From: CAIXDN01 sp964482085
GTDB lineage: Bacteria > Patescibacteriota > Patescibacteriia > 2-12-FULL-60-25
Assembly: GCA_964482085.1 (NCBI GenBank)
Contig: CAYZVS010000008.1
Coordinates: 1-48,552 of the forward strand
Reading direction: 5' to 3'
Length of the DNA stretch: 48,552 nucleotides
This document shows positions 31,114 to 38,559 of the stretch, piece by piece (positions within the stretch are counted from its first letter, which is position 1; every line of letters starts with the position of its first letter). The position numbers and the translations under genes are program-made. The notes beneath the pieces are model-generated. The model was not told the DNA's origin, did not search any database, and worked only from the letters and a program-made list of their open reading frames with translations.

Positions 31114-31902
31114 TTATTTTGTTGTGGTTTCGGACAAGGACTTGTAGATGTTGGTCCAAACCGAGGTGCGGGCAAGCGTGAGCAAGATGCTTGAGACAAT
31201 CGCGAGTGCGATGAAGGCTAGCAAGATGACTGGCAAGCCGATGAACCAGGCAGGACCGACTGTGCCCAAGGCTTGCGAGATGTCAGAGCCTTGTTCCAGC
31301 GCGTGAATAAAACTGCTCACTGGAATGCTCGCTACGATACCAATGATAATCGAGAAGACACCAAAGACAACAGAAACGCCGATTCCGTACACGAGATTTG
31401 GAACAAGGAAACGGATAAAGGTTGCCCACCATCGTCCTTTGACGATAGCGTAGGAGGTTTTTAATGCACCCCAGCCCTTTTTGCCTTCTTTTAGGTAAAT
31501 TGGCATGGCGAGGGAGAAAGCAACAGAAAGCCAAATTCCAGGCAAGATAAAGAAGATGAAGGCCGGAATCAGTAGGAGTGCCATTAATAGTCCGATCCAA
31601 GCCAAAGATACAACATCGGTAAAGGAGACTTTGACTTCTGTCTTTTTATCAAGGAAATAACGGAACAGTCCGGCCAAAAAGTAGAGAGAGGCTCCCCAAA
31701 CCAAAATGGGCGAGATGACTTGAAAGAAAGGGTTTTGGCCTAATCTTGGTTCTGCAATGATTGGAAGAATAAAGACGATGTTAATAAGGAAGGGGACAAA
31801 AATGATGCCGAGGGTCCAGCCGAGCGTTTGTTTCCACTCTTTAAACACGGCATTCCAAGATTCCGCCAAGAGCTTATCAATTCCGATCAGGGGTTGGTTC
31901 AT
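31114..31902 (-). CDS. Polytopic membrane protein, paralogue A
   Basis: About 262 residues with six to seven transmembrane helices and the shared motif FILPGIWLSVAFSLAMPIYL followed by IVKGRWWATFIR. ATG 31902 (MNQPLIGIDKLL) is favoured because a TATCCT box ends nine bases upstream; ATGs at 31911 and 31932 are alternatives. The pair arose by tandem duplication and is probably one operon. It lies just after the terminator of the dTTP operon and upstream of gatB. Function unknown. Confidence 0.75.
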   Translation of the reverse strand: MNQPLIGIDKLLAESWNAVFKEWKQTLGWTLGIIFVPFLINIVFILPIIAEPRLGQNPFFQVISPILVWGASLYFLAGLFRYFLDKKTEVKVSFTDVVSLAWIGLLMALLLIPAFIFFILPGIWLSVAFSLAMPIYLKEGKKGWGALKTSYAIVKGRWWATFIRFLVPNLVYGIGVSVVFGVFSIIIGIVASIPVSSFIHALEQGSDISQALGTVGPAWFIGLPVILLAFIALAIVSSILLTLARTSVWTNIYKSLSETTTK

Positions 31903-31911
31903 ATGGCTCAT

Positions 31912-31917
31912 AGGATA
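31912..31917 (-). promoter_or_regulatory. -10 box of the tandem membrane genes
   Basis: TATCCT on the minus strand, ending nine bases before ATG 31902. It lies next to the terminator of the upstream operon. Confidence 0.45.
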
Positions 31918-31920
31918 GCG

Positions 31921-31953
31921 AAAATCGGCCAAAGCGTGAAGCCTTGGCCGATT
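31921..31953 (-). terminator. Terminator of the dTTP-synthesis operon
   Basis: AATCGGCCAAGGC pairs with GCTTTGGCCGATT (13 bp, one G-T) around TTCAC on the minus strand, followed by TTTTC. It lies four bases after the tmk stop. Confidence 0.85.
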
Positions 31954-31957
31954 CTGT

Positions 31958-32602
31958 TTAGAAGAGGGAGTTTAGGGCCTCTTTGACTCTCGCTGACACC
32001 TCTTCCCTGGTACCGTCGGCGTCGATCACAATGATCTTGGTTTTAGCGGCCAGATAAGGGGCTTGAATGACTGGGTCGAGGTAGCGAGCGGCGAGTTTGT
32101 CTTGGAACTCGCGGTTTTCAAAGATGCTGTTGTCCTTTTTTTTCGTGCGACCAGCGAGGCGACGTTCTGCCTCCGCCGGATCGATTCGTAATATGAAGAG
32201 CGCGTCTGGAGCGTTGGCGAGTTCGATTTGATTGCCACGCAATTCAAGCAACCACTCGAGAGTTACTTCCGGATCTTGCAATGGTTGATAGGCGAGACTC
32301 GAGAGCGCGCCACGGTCTTGGACGACGACACCTTCTGGATGCGCTTTTTTCCACGGTAGAATCGTCTGCGTGTAGAGGACCTCACGGTCGATTGCAAACA
32401 TCTGTGCGGTGACGAGTCCGGAGTAGCGGCGTCCATCAGCGTGTTGGAAAATGATTTCCTCGCGGATGAATTTACCGATACCTGCATGCGTCGGTTCTGC
32501 AACAGACAAAATCTCGCGGCCGCGTTTTGCGAGTTCTTCGAGGATGACAGGTACGGTTGTCCCTTTTCCTGCGCCGTCTATAGCTTCAATCAGTATGTGC
32601 AT
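31958..32602 (-). CDS. tmk: Thymidylate kinase
   Basis: A 214-residue P-loop kinase converting dTMP to dTDP. The P-loop reads IDGAGKGTT (8-16), the LID/DR region VVVQDRGALSSLAYQ follows the family pattern DRYxxSxxAYQ, and LRIDPAEAERRLAGR matches the usual LxxxPexaxxR segment. It begins one base after the folA stop, so the last step of dTTP synthesis is coupled to the DHFR step. It ends the operon at a terminator. Confidence 0.92.
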   Translation of the reverse strand: MHILIEAIDGAGKGTTVPVILEELAKRGREILSVAEPTHAGIGKFIREEIIFQHADGRRYSGLVTAQMFAIDREVLYTQTILPWKKAHPEGVVVQDRGALSSLAYQPLQDPEVTLEWLLELRGNQIELANAPDALFILRIDPAEAERRLAGRTKKKDNSIFENREFQDKLAARYLDPVIQAPYLAAKTKIIVIDADGTREEVSARVKEALNSLF

Positions 32603-32603
32603 A

Positions 32604-33074
32604 TCAACGTCTGCGATAGGTTACAAAGGCGTACCCCTCTTTGTCGATGCGAGCCGTTTCCTTCCAGATTGTCGGATCGACTTCCGGAAAGAATGCGTCG
32701 CCATCGAGCTCGGCGGCTACTTCTGTTAGCTCGAGACAGTCTGCGCGGCCGATGGCCGATGCGTAAATCTCGGCACCGCCTATAATCATCACGTCTTTTT
32801 CATGATGATGATGCAGTGTTTTCTCGATCGAGGAGGCGCGTTCTACGCCTTCCGGCAACGCGAAGTCCTTGTTGCGCGTTACGACCACGTTTAAGCGGTC
32901 GGGGAGCGGGCGGAACTTGGATGGTATCGATTCCCAGGTCTTGCGACCCATGATAACGACTTTGCCAGTCGTTTGCTCTTTGAACCGAGCCATGTCCTCT
33001 TTGTTGCGCCAAACGAGTTGGCCGTCTTTGCCGATCGTGCGATTGGCGGCTACAGCCGCGATCAAGGTGACCAT
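32604..33074 (-). CDS. folA: Dihydrofolate reductase
   Basis: A 156-residue DHFR that regenerates tetrahydrofolate consumed by thymidylate synthase. Catalytic Asp27 lies in VWRNKEDMARFK, GRKTWESIP is at 43-51, and the NADPH-binding IIGGAEIY at 97-104. A run of four His (88-91) in the loop is unusual. A GGAGGT ribosome site directly follows the thyA stop (TAAGGAGGT), so translation is coupled. This is one of the few genes here with a strong ribosome site. Confidence 0.95.
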   Translation of the reverse strand: MVTLIAAVAANRTIGKDGQLVWRNKEDMARFKEQTTGKVVIMGRKTWESIPSKFRPLPDRLNVVVTRNKDFALPEGVERASSIEKTLHHHHEKDVMIIGGAEIYASAIGRADCLELTEVAAELDGDAFFPEVDPTIWKETARIDKEGYAFVTYRRR

Positions 33075-33083
33075 GTGACCTCC

Positions 33084-33950
33084 TTAGACAGCGAGCGGAA
33101 ACTCGATTTTGTCATGCGATTCGTAGCCTTCGAGACGTGTGTGCTCGCCGGTCCACGCATCGATGGTTGTGAAGGCGTCCGTGAAAATACGTGGGAGCTG
33201 CTTTGGCTCGCGAGCGAGTTGCTCTTTGGCACCATCGAGCTGGTTCACGTAGAGATGCGTGTCGGCCAAGAAACCGATGAGCTTCCCTTCCCCGAGTCCC
33301 GTCGCTTTGGCGATGAGGTGAAGAAGTGTGGCGTAGCTCGCGATGTTGAAGGGCAGGCCAAGCGCGGTGTCGACTGAGCGCTGATTCCATAGAAGATCGA
33401 TCTTGCCTTCTGTGACGAGCACTTGGAAACCGTAGTGACACGGTGGGAGTGCCTGCTCTGGAATCGCTTTAGGATTCCATGTCATGACGATCATACGACG
33501 ATCGCCAGGGCTCTTTTTGATCGTCTCGATCATTTTGGCGAGCTGGTCGATACCTTGACCCGTGTAGTCCGTATCGTAGTTGACATAGGGCGCATCGAAA
33601 TGGCGCCACTGGAAACCGTAGATCGGTCCCAGGTCGCGCTCGGCTTTCATGCGGGCCTTGGTGTCATCGTCGTGACCGTAGGCAACCTTCTTTGGGTTGC
33701 ACCACTCATTCCAGATGTTACAGCGGCGTTCTTGATACCACTGTTTGTCTGTGATGCCCTTGATGAAACCCTCGAGCTCCACACGGATGGTCTTGAACGG
33801 CATCTTCTTGGTGGTTAGGAGTGGGAAACCTAACGCCATGTCGTGTTCAAACATGACACCGGACACGCTCAAGGTGTCGATGCCAGTACGATTTTGTTTG
33901 CGAACGCCATTCTCCAAGATGTGACGCACGATATCGAGATAGCTCTTCAT
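33084..33950 (-). CDS. thyA: Thymidylate synthase
   Basis: A 288-residue ThyA that methylates dUMP to dTMP with methylene-tetrahydrofolate. The catalytic Cys171 lies in ALPPCHYGFQVLV, with the folate-binding arginine in RRMIVMTWNP and RSVDTALGLPFNIASYA, and the dUMP region DTHLYVNQLDGAKEQL. ATG 33950 (MKSYLDIVRH) is chosen over an upstream TTG. It lies between dut and folA in the dTTP operon. The product dihydrofolate is recycled by the next gene, so organism growth need not depend on external thymidine. Confidence 0.96.
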   Translation of the reverse strand: MKSYLDIVRHILENGVRKQNRTGIDTLSVSGVMFEHDMALGFPLLTTKKMPFKTIRVELEGFIKGITDKQWYQERRCNIWNEWCNPKKVAYGHDDDTKARMKAERDLGPIYGFQWRHFDAPYVNYDTDYTGQGIDQLAKMIETIKKSPGDRRMIVMTWNPKAIPEQALPPCHYGFQVLVTEGKIDLLWNQRSVDTALGLPFNIASYATLLHLIAKATGLGEGKLIGFLADTHLYVNQLDGAKEQLAREPKQLPRIFTDAFTTIDAWTGEHTRLEGYESHDKIEFPLAV

Positions 33951-33980
33951 AGGTCTTTTGCTCCGTGTATAAGGAACCAA

Positions 33981-34427
33981 TTAAACTTTGCCGCTCGCGT
34001 ATCCGCCTGTCGATCCCCAGCCGCCACGGGATGGACCAGCTGGTTTACCCTCATCCCAGGTGGTTTTGGTGACGGGGATAAACATCCCTTGGGCTAGACG
34101 CGTGCCAGATTCAATCGTGATTGGTTCAGTTCCCGGGTTCCAAAAGAAAAGAAGGATTTCATCTTCTGGCCCACAAAAATCACGATCGACGATACCGATA
34201 GTGTTTCCGATGCGCAGCCCCATTTTTTTGAAGGTTGATGAACGCGGCGCAATCATGAGCATGTGACCTTCCGGTGCTTGAATCACAAGGCCGGTCGGGA
34301 GCATGAGACTTCCTCCTGCTGGGACAATGCCTCCTTCACAAACGGCGAGATCAAAAGCCGCGGCTTCCGACGTTTTGTATTCTGGAAGCTCAACGCTTTC
34401 TCGGATCCGTGTGATGCGGGCATTCAT
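33981..34427 (-). CDS. dut: dUTP diphosphatase
   Basis: A 148-residue trimeric-type dUTPase that converts dUTP to dUMP, the substrate of ThyA, and keeps uracil out of DNA. Motif 1 AAAFDLAV, motif 2 APRSSTFKKMG, motif 3 GNTIGIVDRDFCGPEDEI and the glycine-rich motif 5 RGGWGSTGGY are all present in order. It lies between the P-loop kinase (four bases away) and thyA. Confidence 0.9.
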   Translation of the reverse strand: MNARITRIRESVELPEYKTSEAAAFDLAVCEGGIVPAGGSLMLPTGLVIQAPEGHMLMIAPRSSTFKKMGLRIGNTIGIVDRDFCGPEDEILLFFWNPGTEPITIESGTRLAQGMFIPVTKTTWDEGKPAGPSRGGWGSTGGYASGKV

Positions 34428-34431
34428 AGTT

Positions 34432-34986
34432 TTAAAAACCGAGCTCCCTCATCGCGGAATCGATCTTGGATTCGAGCTCTTCACGTGAGCCTTTATTGGG
34501 GATCGTTTTCCAGGCGCGAGCCATGACGGATGGGATGGTGATTTCTGTTGGGAATTTTTCCTCTCGTTCAAATTGTTCCCAAGTCATTTGGGATTCTGTC
34601 GCTTTCTCTCCTCGTTTTTTCATGCGTTCAAATCGGATTTCTGCCGGAACTTCTACGGAAATCAGTTTGAAGTGAGGGAGCGGTTCAAGAGCGACAATAT
34701 CTTCTGGTCGACGAATACCATCGATCACGACCATATCTTCTGGAGCAGAAAGCGCGATTTTTTCTACGGCATAAGAAAGCGCGTCTTCTCCGTATTGTTT
34801 ACGTAAAGCATCAGAAAGTTTTGTGAAGTTCTCGCGCGATTTCTCGATACCTAATGTTTCCAACACGGTTCCCAAAATTCCACTGAAGCGGATGTATCCG
34901 GCTTTGTATTTTTCACGTAAATAGTCGGCGGCGGTTCCTTTTCCTGAGCCGGCTTGGCCGACGAGTCCGATAATGAGCTTGGGCAT
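34432..34986 (-). CDS. P-loop (deoxy)nucleotide kinase-like protein
   Basis: A 184-residue P-loop protein with Walker A GLVGQAGSGKGT (7-18), then VVIDGIRRPEDIVAL and VPAEIRFERMKKRGEKA, which is the layout of dephospho-CoA kinase-like and deoxynucleoside monophosphate kinases. The position between dCTP deaminase and dUTPase suggests a nucleotide substrate such as dCMP, dUMP or dNMP; this is inference from context. A TGC-TACTCT box ends eight bases before the ATG. It is separated from the deaminase gene by 23 bases. Confidence 0.65.
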   Translation of the reverse strand: MPKLIIGLVGQAGSGKGTAADYLREKYKAGYIRFSGILGTVLETLGIEKSRENFTKLSDALRKQYGEDALSYAVEKIALSAPEDMVVIDGIRRPEDIVALEPLPHFKLISVEVPAEIRFERMKKRGEKATESQMTWEQFEREEKFPTEITIPSVMARAWKTIPNKGSREELESKIDSAMRELGF

Positions 34987-34994
34987 ATCGGCAA

Positions 34995-35000
34995 AGAGTA
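34995..35000 (-). promoter_or_regulatory. Extended -10 box before the P-loop kinase
   Basis: TACTCT on the minus strand preceded by TGC, ending eight bases before ATG 34986. It suggests an internal promoter in the dTTP operon. Confidence 0.45.
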
Positions 35001-35009
35001 GCAGACCAG

Positions 35010-36110
35010 TTAGGTCTTACGGAACCATTTGGCAAGCCTTGGACCTGTCTGGAAAGCGTAGTTGGAGTTTAAGTCGGCACCGTACAGTTTTTCTGGTGGT
35101 GCGAGCATGTGCTCGTAGACCATTAAACACACGGGTTGGCCGTCGCGTAACACAAAATCTTGGCCATAGGCTTCAACTTCTAAAACAGCGACCGAGCCGC
35201 GTTTTGATTCATCCTCGATCCAGCCCCAGCCTGGATCAAAGAAGCCAGCAAAGTGCGAGCGGAACTCGCCTTTGGATGGATCGTAGGCGGCCATTTGGGT
35301 GGAGTAGTTTGGTGGCGTGATGATTTTTTCCTTCGTCGAAAGAATATAAAAGGTGCCTGGACGAAGAATGAGCTCACCGTCCTCTGGTTTTTCAACGGGT
35401 TCAAAAAAGTCGGAAGGGTTGTGATCAAATTGTCTAGTATCGAGAATATTCCACGCGGATTCTTTTGCTTTCCAGCCGACGAGTTCACTGCTTTCCAAAT
35501 CAACGGTCATGGTGATGCCGCGGCCGCAGTTGTCGACAGAAGCGGGGATACGTGTGCCGTCTTGATTGCGGAGTAGGCCGTGACGATCCATAGCGATGCG
35601 ATGTTCAAGCGTGGAAAGTCTTGCTTCGCCATGAAAAAAACGCATTTGGTTAATCCGATCGCCGGGGTGAATACGAATCGGGAATGATTTTGGCAGAAGT
35701 TCAATCCAAAGTCCGCCTTTGTAGCCGGCGGGGATATCATCAAAGCGGGGGACGCCATCAGCAAGTAAACGGCCGCGTAAGTTAATGCGTCCGCTTGAAC
35801 TTTTGTTGCTGGTTGAAGCTTGGATGCCGGGAGGAAGTGCAAGGGATTCATTTAAGCGTACTAAGTAGGTCGCGTTCACTTCTAGCGGACGATCCCAAGA
35901 ATGTTTGTAGAGTGCGCCACGTGTGATGATGTCGCTAATGGATTCACCAGAGCGAGGTAAATAGGAGCCACGCATGCGATAGGCTTCCTCGGAAAGCGAA
36001 AGATCGATTGAAGCAGGCTGCAAATGCTCTTCGCGTGCTCCGGTGATGTAGCCGGCACCAAGCATTTCACGAAGTACTTGCATGGGGATGGCCCCGTGTT
36101 CCATTCGCAT
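35010..36110 (-). CDS. dcd: dCTP deaminase, long two-domain form
   Basis: A 366-residue protein that resembles the long 2'-deoxycytidine 5'-triphosphate deaminase form of alphaproteobacteria rather than the 190-residue E. coli form. Both halves have the dUTPase/DCD beta fold: the N-terminal half contains HLQPASIDLSLSEEAYRM and SSSGRINLRGRLLADGVPRF; the C-terminal half contains ELILRPGTFYILSTKEKI and RSHFAGFFDPGWGW. It makes dUTP from dCTP, feeding Dut and ThyA. A TAAGGT box, preceded by TGC, ends nine bases before the ATG. It is the first gene of the dTTP operon. Confidence 0.88.
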   Translation of the reverse strand: MRMEHGAIPMQVLREMLGAGYITGAREEHLQPASIDLSLSEEAYRMRGSYLPRSGESISDIITRGALYKHSWDRPLEVNATYLVRLNESLALPPGIQASTSNKSSSGRINLRGRLLADGVPRFDDIPAGYKGGLWIELLPKSFPIRIHPGDRINQMRFFHGEARLSTLEHRIAMDRHGLLRNQDGTRIPASVDNCGRGITMTVDLESSELVGWKAKESAWNILDTRQFDHNPSDFFEPVEKPEDGELILRPGTFYILSTKEKIITPPNYSTQMAAYDPSKGEFRSHFAGFFDPGWGWIEDESKRGSVAVLEVEAYGQDFVLRDGQPVCLMVYEHMLAPPEKLYGADLNSNYAFQTGPRLAKWFRKT

Positions 36111-36119
36111 ATGGCCGCG

Positions 36120-36125
36120 ACCTTA
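36120..36125 (-). promoter_or_regulatory. Extended -10 box of dcd
   Basis: TAAGGT on the minus strand, preceded by TGC, ending nine bases before the ATG. Confidence 0.45.
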
Positions 36126-36144
36126 GCAGATGGTTGGAGAACAT

Positions 36145-36171
36145 AAAACCCACCGTCAAGCGGTGGGTTTT
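36145..36171 (-). terminator. Terminator of rplA
   Basis: AAAACCCACCG pairs with CGGTGGGTTTT around five bases; a T tract with interruptions follows on the minus strand. Confidence 0.85.
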
Positions 36172-36181
36172 GGATCGCGGT

Positions 36182-36874
36182 TTAGGCGAGTTTGGCTGTG
36201 TCGACTTTGATACCAGGACCCATTGTCGAGGTTAAGGTGACCGAGGCGAGGTAAACGCCCTTGGCGGAGGCTGGCTTGTTCTTTTTGACGGCCTCGATGA
36301 GAGCGTTGAAGTTCTCGAGAAGGCTCTTGGAATCGAGCGAGCTCTTGCCGACGGCTTGGTGAATGTTGGCGGTCGTGTCGTTCTTGAACGCGACTTTACC
36401 TTTTTTCACATCTTCAATGAGTTTTTTGATGTTGGTACCCACCGTGTCTGTCTTTGGGTTTGGCATGAGACCGGACGGACCAAGGATTTTTGCGACCTTG
36501 GCGAGCTTTGGCATCATGTCAGGCGTTGCAACAGCGACTTCAAAGTCGATTTTGCCGCCTTTAGCGAGATCGTCGATGAGCTCTTGGCCACCAATGATGT
36601 CAGCGCCAGCGTCCTTTGCTTCTTTTTCCTTGTCAGCAGCGACGAAGGCAATCACGCGCTTGGCCTTACCGATTGAGTGCGGGAAAATGATGGTTGAACG
36701 GACTTGCTGGTCACCCTTTTTCACGTCGATACCGAGGTTGATGTGAACCTCGATCGCACCGTCAAATTTGGTGGTAGCTGTTTTCTTAACGAGCTCGATA
36801 GCATCTTCTGGAGCGTAGAGCTTTTTTGGGTCTACGAGCTTTTTGAGCTCGTTATAACGCTTGGAATGCGCCAT
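36182..36874 (-). CDS. rplA: 50S ribosomal protein L1
   Basis: The 230-residue L1 of the ribosomal stalk. Typical segments are KKLYAPEDAIELVKKTA, EVHINLGIDVKKGDQQVRS, KILGPSGLMPNPKTDTV and the closing VTLTSTMGPGIKVD. L1 also represses its own operon in other bacteria by binding the mRNA leader. It follows rplK with a terminator-like hairpin in between. The presence of L1 separates this genome from CPR lineages that lack it. Confidence 0.98.
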   Translation of the reverse strand: MAHSKRYNELKKLVDPKKLYAPEDAIELVKKTATTKFDGAIEVHINLGIDVKKGDQQVRSTIIFPHSIGKAKRVIAFVAADKEKEAKDAGADIIGGQELIDDLAKGGKIDFEVAVATPDMMPKLAKVAKILGPSGLMPNPKTDTVGTNIKKLIEDVKKGKVAFKNDTTANIHQAVGKSSLDSKSLLENFNALIEAVKKNKPASAKGVYLASVTLTSTMGPGIKVDTAKLA

Positions 36875-36957
36875 AGTGGTTCGGTCGGCTGCTTATTAAG
36901 CGAAGCCTCCCACATAGGATTTAGTGAGCAGACATTAGCCAAAACAGCGGGAAATGT

Positions 36958-36983
36958 CAAACCCCGCCGGGTGGCGGGGTTTG
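36958..36983 (-). terminator. Hairpin between rplK and rplA
   Basis: CAAACCCCGCC pairs with GGCGGGGTTTG around a four-base loop. The T tract is short, so it may reduce rather than stop read-through into rplA. Confidence 0.7.
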
Positions 36984-36989
36984 GTTTGC

Positions 36990-37415
36990 TTAGGCGATGA
37001 CTTCAACGCCCATGTTCTTGGCGGTGCCTTCGATCTGCCTCATGGCAGCTTCGATCGTCGAGCAGTTCAAGTCTGGCATTTTTGCTTCAGCGATTTCTCG
37101 GACCTGGGCTTTGGTCACCTTACCGACTTTTTCGATATGAGGTTTGGCCGAGCCTTTCTCGATCTTGGCGGCTTTCATGAGGAAGGCCGAGACCGGAGCG
37201 GTTTTAAGGATAAAGTCGTAAGTACGATCTTCATACAAGCTGATGACGGCTGGGACGACGTCGCCGAGACGATCCTGGGTCGCGTCATTGATACGCTTAC
37301 AGAATTCGGCGATGTTCATGCCGTGCTGACCGAGGGCAGGACCGAGCGGAGGTGCAGGAGTTGCACGGCCACCGATGACCTGGACCTTGATCATGGTCTT
37401 AATTTTCTTAGCCAT
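36990..37415 (-). CDS. rplK: 50S ribosomal protein L11
   Basis: A 141-residue L11, the exact usual length. It starts MAKKIKTMIKVQVIGGRATP with the proline-rich PAPPLGPALGQHGMNIAEFC, followed by the C-terminal 23S-rRNA-binding domain VGKVTKAQVREIAEAKMPDL. The ATG at 37415 is fixed by homology; a longer frame upstream is not conserved. It has its own promoter overlapping the nusG terminator. Confidence 0.98.
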   Translation of the reverse strand: MAKKIKTMIKVQVIGGRATPAPPLGPALGQHGMNIAEFCKRINDATQDRLGDVVPAVISLYEDRTYDFILKTAPVSAFLMKAAKIEKGSAKPHIEKVGKVTKAQVREIAEAKMPDLNCSTIEAAMRQIEGTAKNMGVEVIA

Positions 37416-37471
37416 ATGTTTGGTTATGTGAGTGGCGGGGAAGCTTCCGCCGACCGCGTAACAGTGGCCTA

Positions 37472-37500
37472 TATATAGCAAAACCCCTGCCGTTTGGCAA
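37472..37500 (-). promoter_or_regulatory. Promoter of rplK-rplA
   Basis: On the minus strand TTGCCA (37495-37500), a 17-base spacer and TATATA (37472-37477). The -35 box is part of the nusG terminator stem. The leader to rplK is about 55 bases. Confidence 0.65.
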
Positions 37501-37505
37501 GGGTT
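37482..37505 (-). terminator. Terminator of nusG
   Basis: AACCCTTGCC pairs with GGCAGGGGTT with one mismatch around four bases and is followed by TTTTGCT on the minus strand. Confidence 0.65.
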
Positions 37506-37511
37506 AGGCTG

Positions 37512-38063
37512 TTAGATCTTTTTGACTTGAGTGAAGTCGAGTTCCAGCGGGGTTTCTCGGCCAAACATCGAGACAAGGACTTTGACCTTGCCACGAGAGC
37601 TGTCGATCTCGCTGACTTTTCCTTCAAATCCTTTGAATGGACCGTCGCCGATTTTGACAGCCATTCCCATTTGCAGGTCGATGGTAATTTCTGGTTCACC
37701 TTGTGTTGTTCCAGCGCGTTTCAGAATGTTGTCGATTTCTGACTGTGAAAGCGGGGAAGGTGTTGTACCCGCACCGATGAAGCCTGTGACATTAGGCGTG
37801 TTACGTACAACGTACCAAGAGTCATCCGTGACATGCATGTCAACGAGGACATAGCCTGGATAAATTTTTTCTTCTACAACGCGGCGCTTACCGTTTTTGA
37901 TCTTGATCTTTTTTTCTTTTGGCACAAGGACATTGAAGATGAAGTCCTTCATGTTGAGTGCCTCGATACGCTGGTTCAAGCTATCGGCGACGTTTTCCTC
38001 ATACCCGCTGTATGTGTGAATGGCGTACCAGCGGCGGCCGTATTCCGCGGTTTGTTTTGGCAT
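37512..38063 (-). CDS. nusG: Transcription elongation factor NusG
   Basis: A 183-residue NusG. The NGN domain (RRWYAIHTYSGYEENVADSL, IYPGYVLVDMHVTDDSWYVV, RNTPNVTGFIG) contacts RNA polymerase; the C-terminal KOW domain (GMAVKIGDGPFKGFEGKVSE) binds Rho or the S10 protein. It lies nine bases after secE in the canonical secE-nusG order. Confidence 0.98.
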   Translation of the reverse strand: MPKQTAEYGRRWYAIHTYSGYEENVADSLNQRIEALNMKDFIFNVLVPKEKKIKIKNGKRRVVEEKIYPGYVLVDMHVTDDSWYVVRNTPNVTGFIGAGTTPSPLSQSEIDNILKRAGTTQGEPEITIDLQMGMAVKIGDGPFKGFEGKVSEIDSSRGKVKVLVSMFGRETPLELDFTQVKKI

Positions 38064-38072
38064 AGTATTTTT

Positions 38073-38387
38073 TTATTGGATCGGAGTGACTTGTACGTCA
38101 ACCGGATTGCCATTGGCATCAACGGCGTCGATACCGGAGTTCAGGTCAGGTGTAACGGGCGCGGCAGCCGGAGCGACCTGGGCTCCAGAACGTCCGGAAA
38201 GAAGAGCGGTGACACCCTTATTAAGGCCGAGGTCCAAGGCAGCAAAGAAGGCGGCAAGAATCACGCAAACGCCGATAACGAGTGCGCTATAACGGATGAC
38301 TTCATTACGCGAGGGCCAGGTTACTTTGGCAAGTTCAGCACGGGCGGAGCGGAGATAGTCGATCGCGTAAGCAATAGGATTGGCCAT
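38073..38387 (-). CDS. secE: Preprotein translocase subunit SecE with C-terminal extension
   Basis: A 104-residue SecE. The amphipathic helix with the signature RAELAKVTWPSRNEV is followed by one transmembrane helix (about 33-55). Single-helix SecE proteins usually end near residue 60-65; this one has an extra Ala/Pro/Asp-rich tail of about 40 residues (APAAAPVTPDLNSGIDAVDA) that should lie outside the membrane. The tail looks disordered and its role is unknown. Confidence 0.93.
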   Translation of the reverse strand: MANPIAYAIDYLRSARAELAKVTWPSRNEVIRYSALVIGVCVILAAFFAALDLGLNKGVTALLSGRSGAQVAPAAAPVTPDLNSGIDAVDANGNPVDVQVTPIQ

Positions 38388-38458
38388 AAAAAATCTTTTT
38401 TAAAAGGCCCTTTGCGGGCCAATGGATTGAATCTAGCAGTTCCGGCTGTTTTTTGCAA
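38388..38458 (-). promoter_or_regulatory. secE promoter and attenuator-like leader
   Basis: The promoter on the minus strand is TTGCAA (38453-38458), a 17-base spacer and TAGATT (38430-38435, preceded by TGC). The leader contains GGCCC-TTTGC-GGGCC (38406-38420) followed by a T-rich stretch up to the ATG, which looks like an intrinsic attenuator. The rest of the 38388-38559 intergenic region holds the divergent promoter of the 38560 gene. Confidence 0.6.
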
Positions 38459-38487
38459 GATCGATAGGAAAACGCGCTGTCGGAGGG

Positions 38488-38516
38488 TTGACAAAATAAT
38501 GAAATAGCCCTAGCAT
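38488..38516 (+). promoter_or_regulatory. Promoter of the 38560 gene
   Basis: TTGACA (38488-38493), a 17-base spacer and TAGCAT (38511-38516). The leader has a small hairpin GACGCA/TGCGTC (38525-38540) and a GGAGG ribosome site at 38548-38552. Confidence 0.8.
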
Positions 38517-38559
38517 CGATTCTAGACGCACCTCTGCGTCCAGCCTTGGAGGCTGACTC

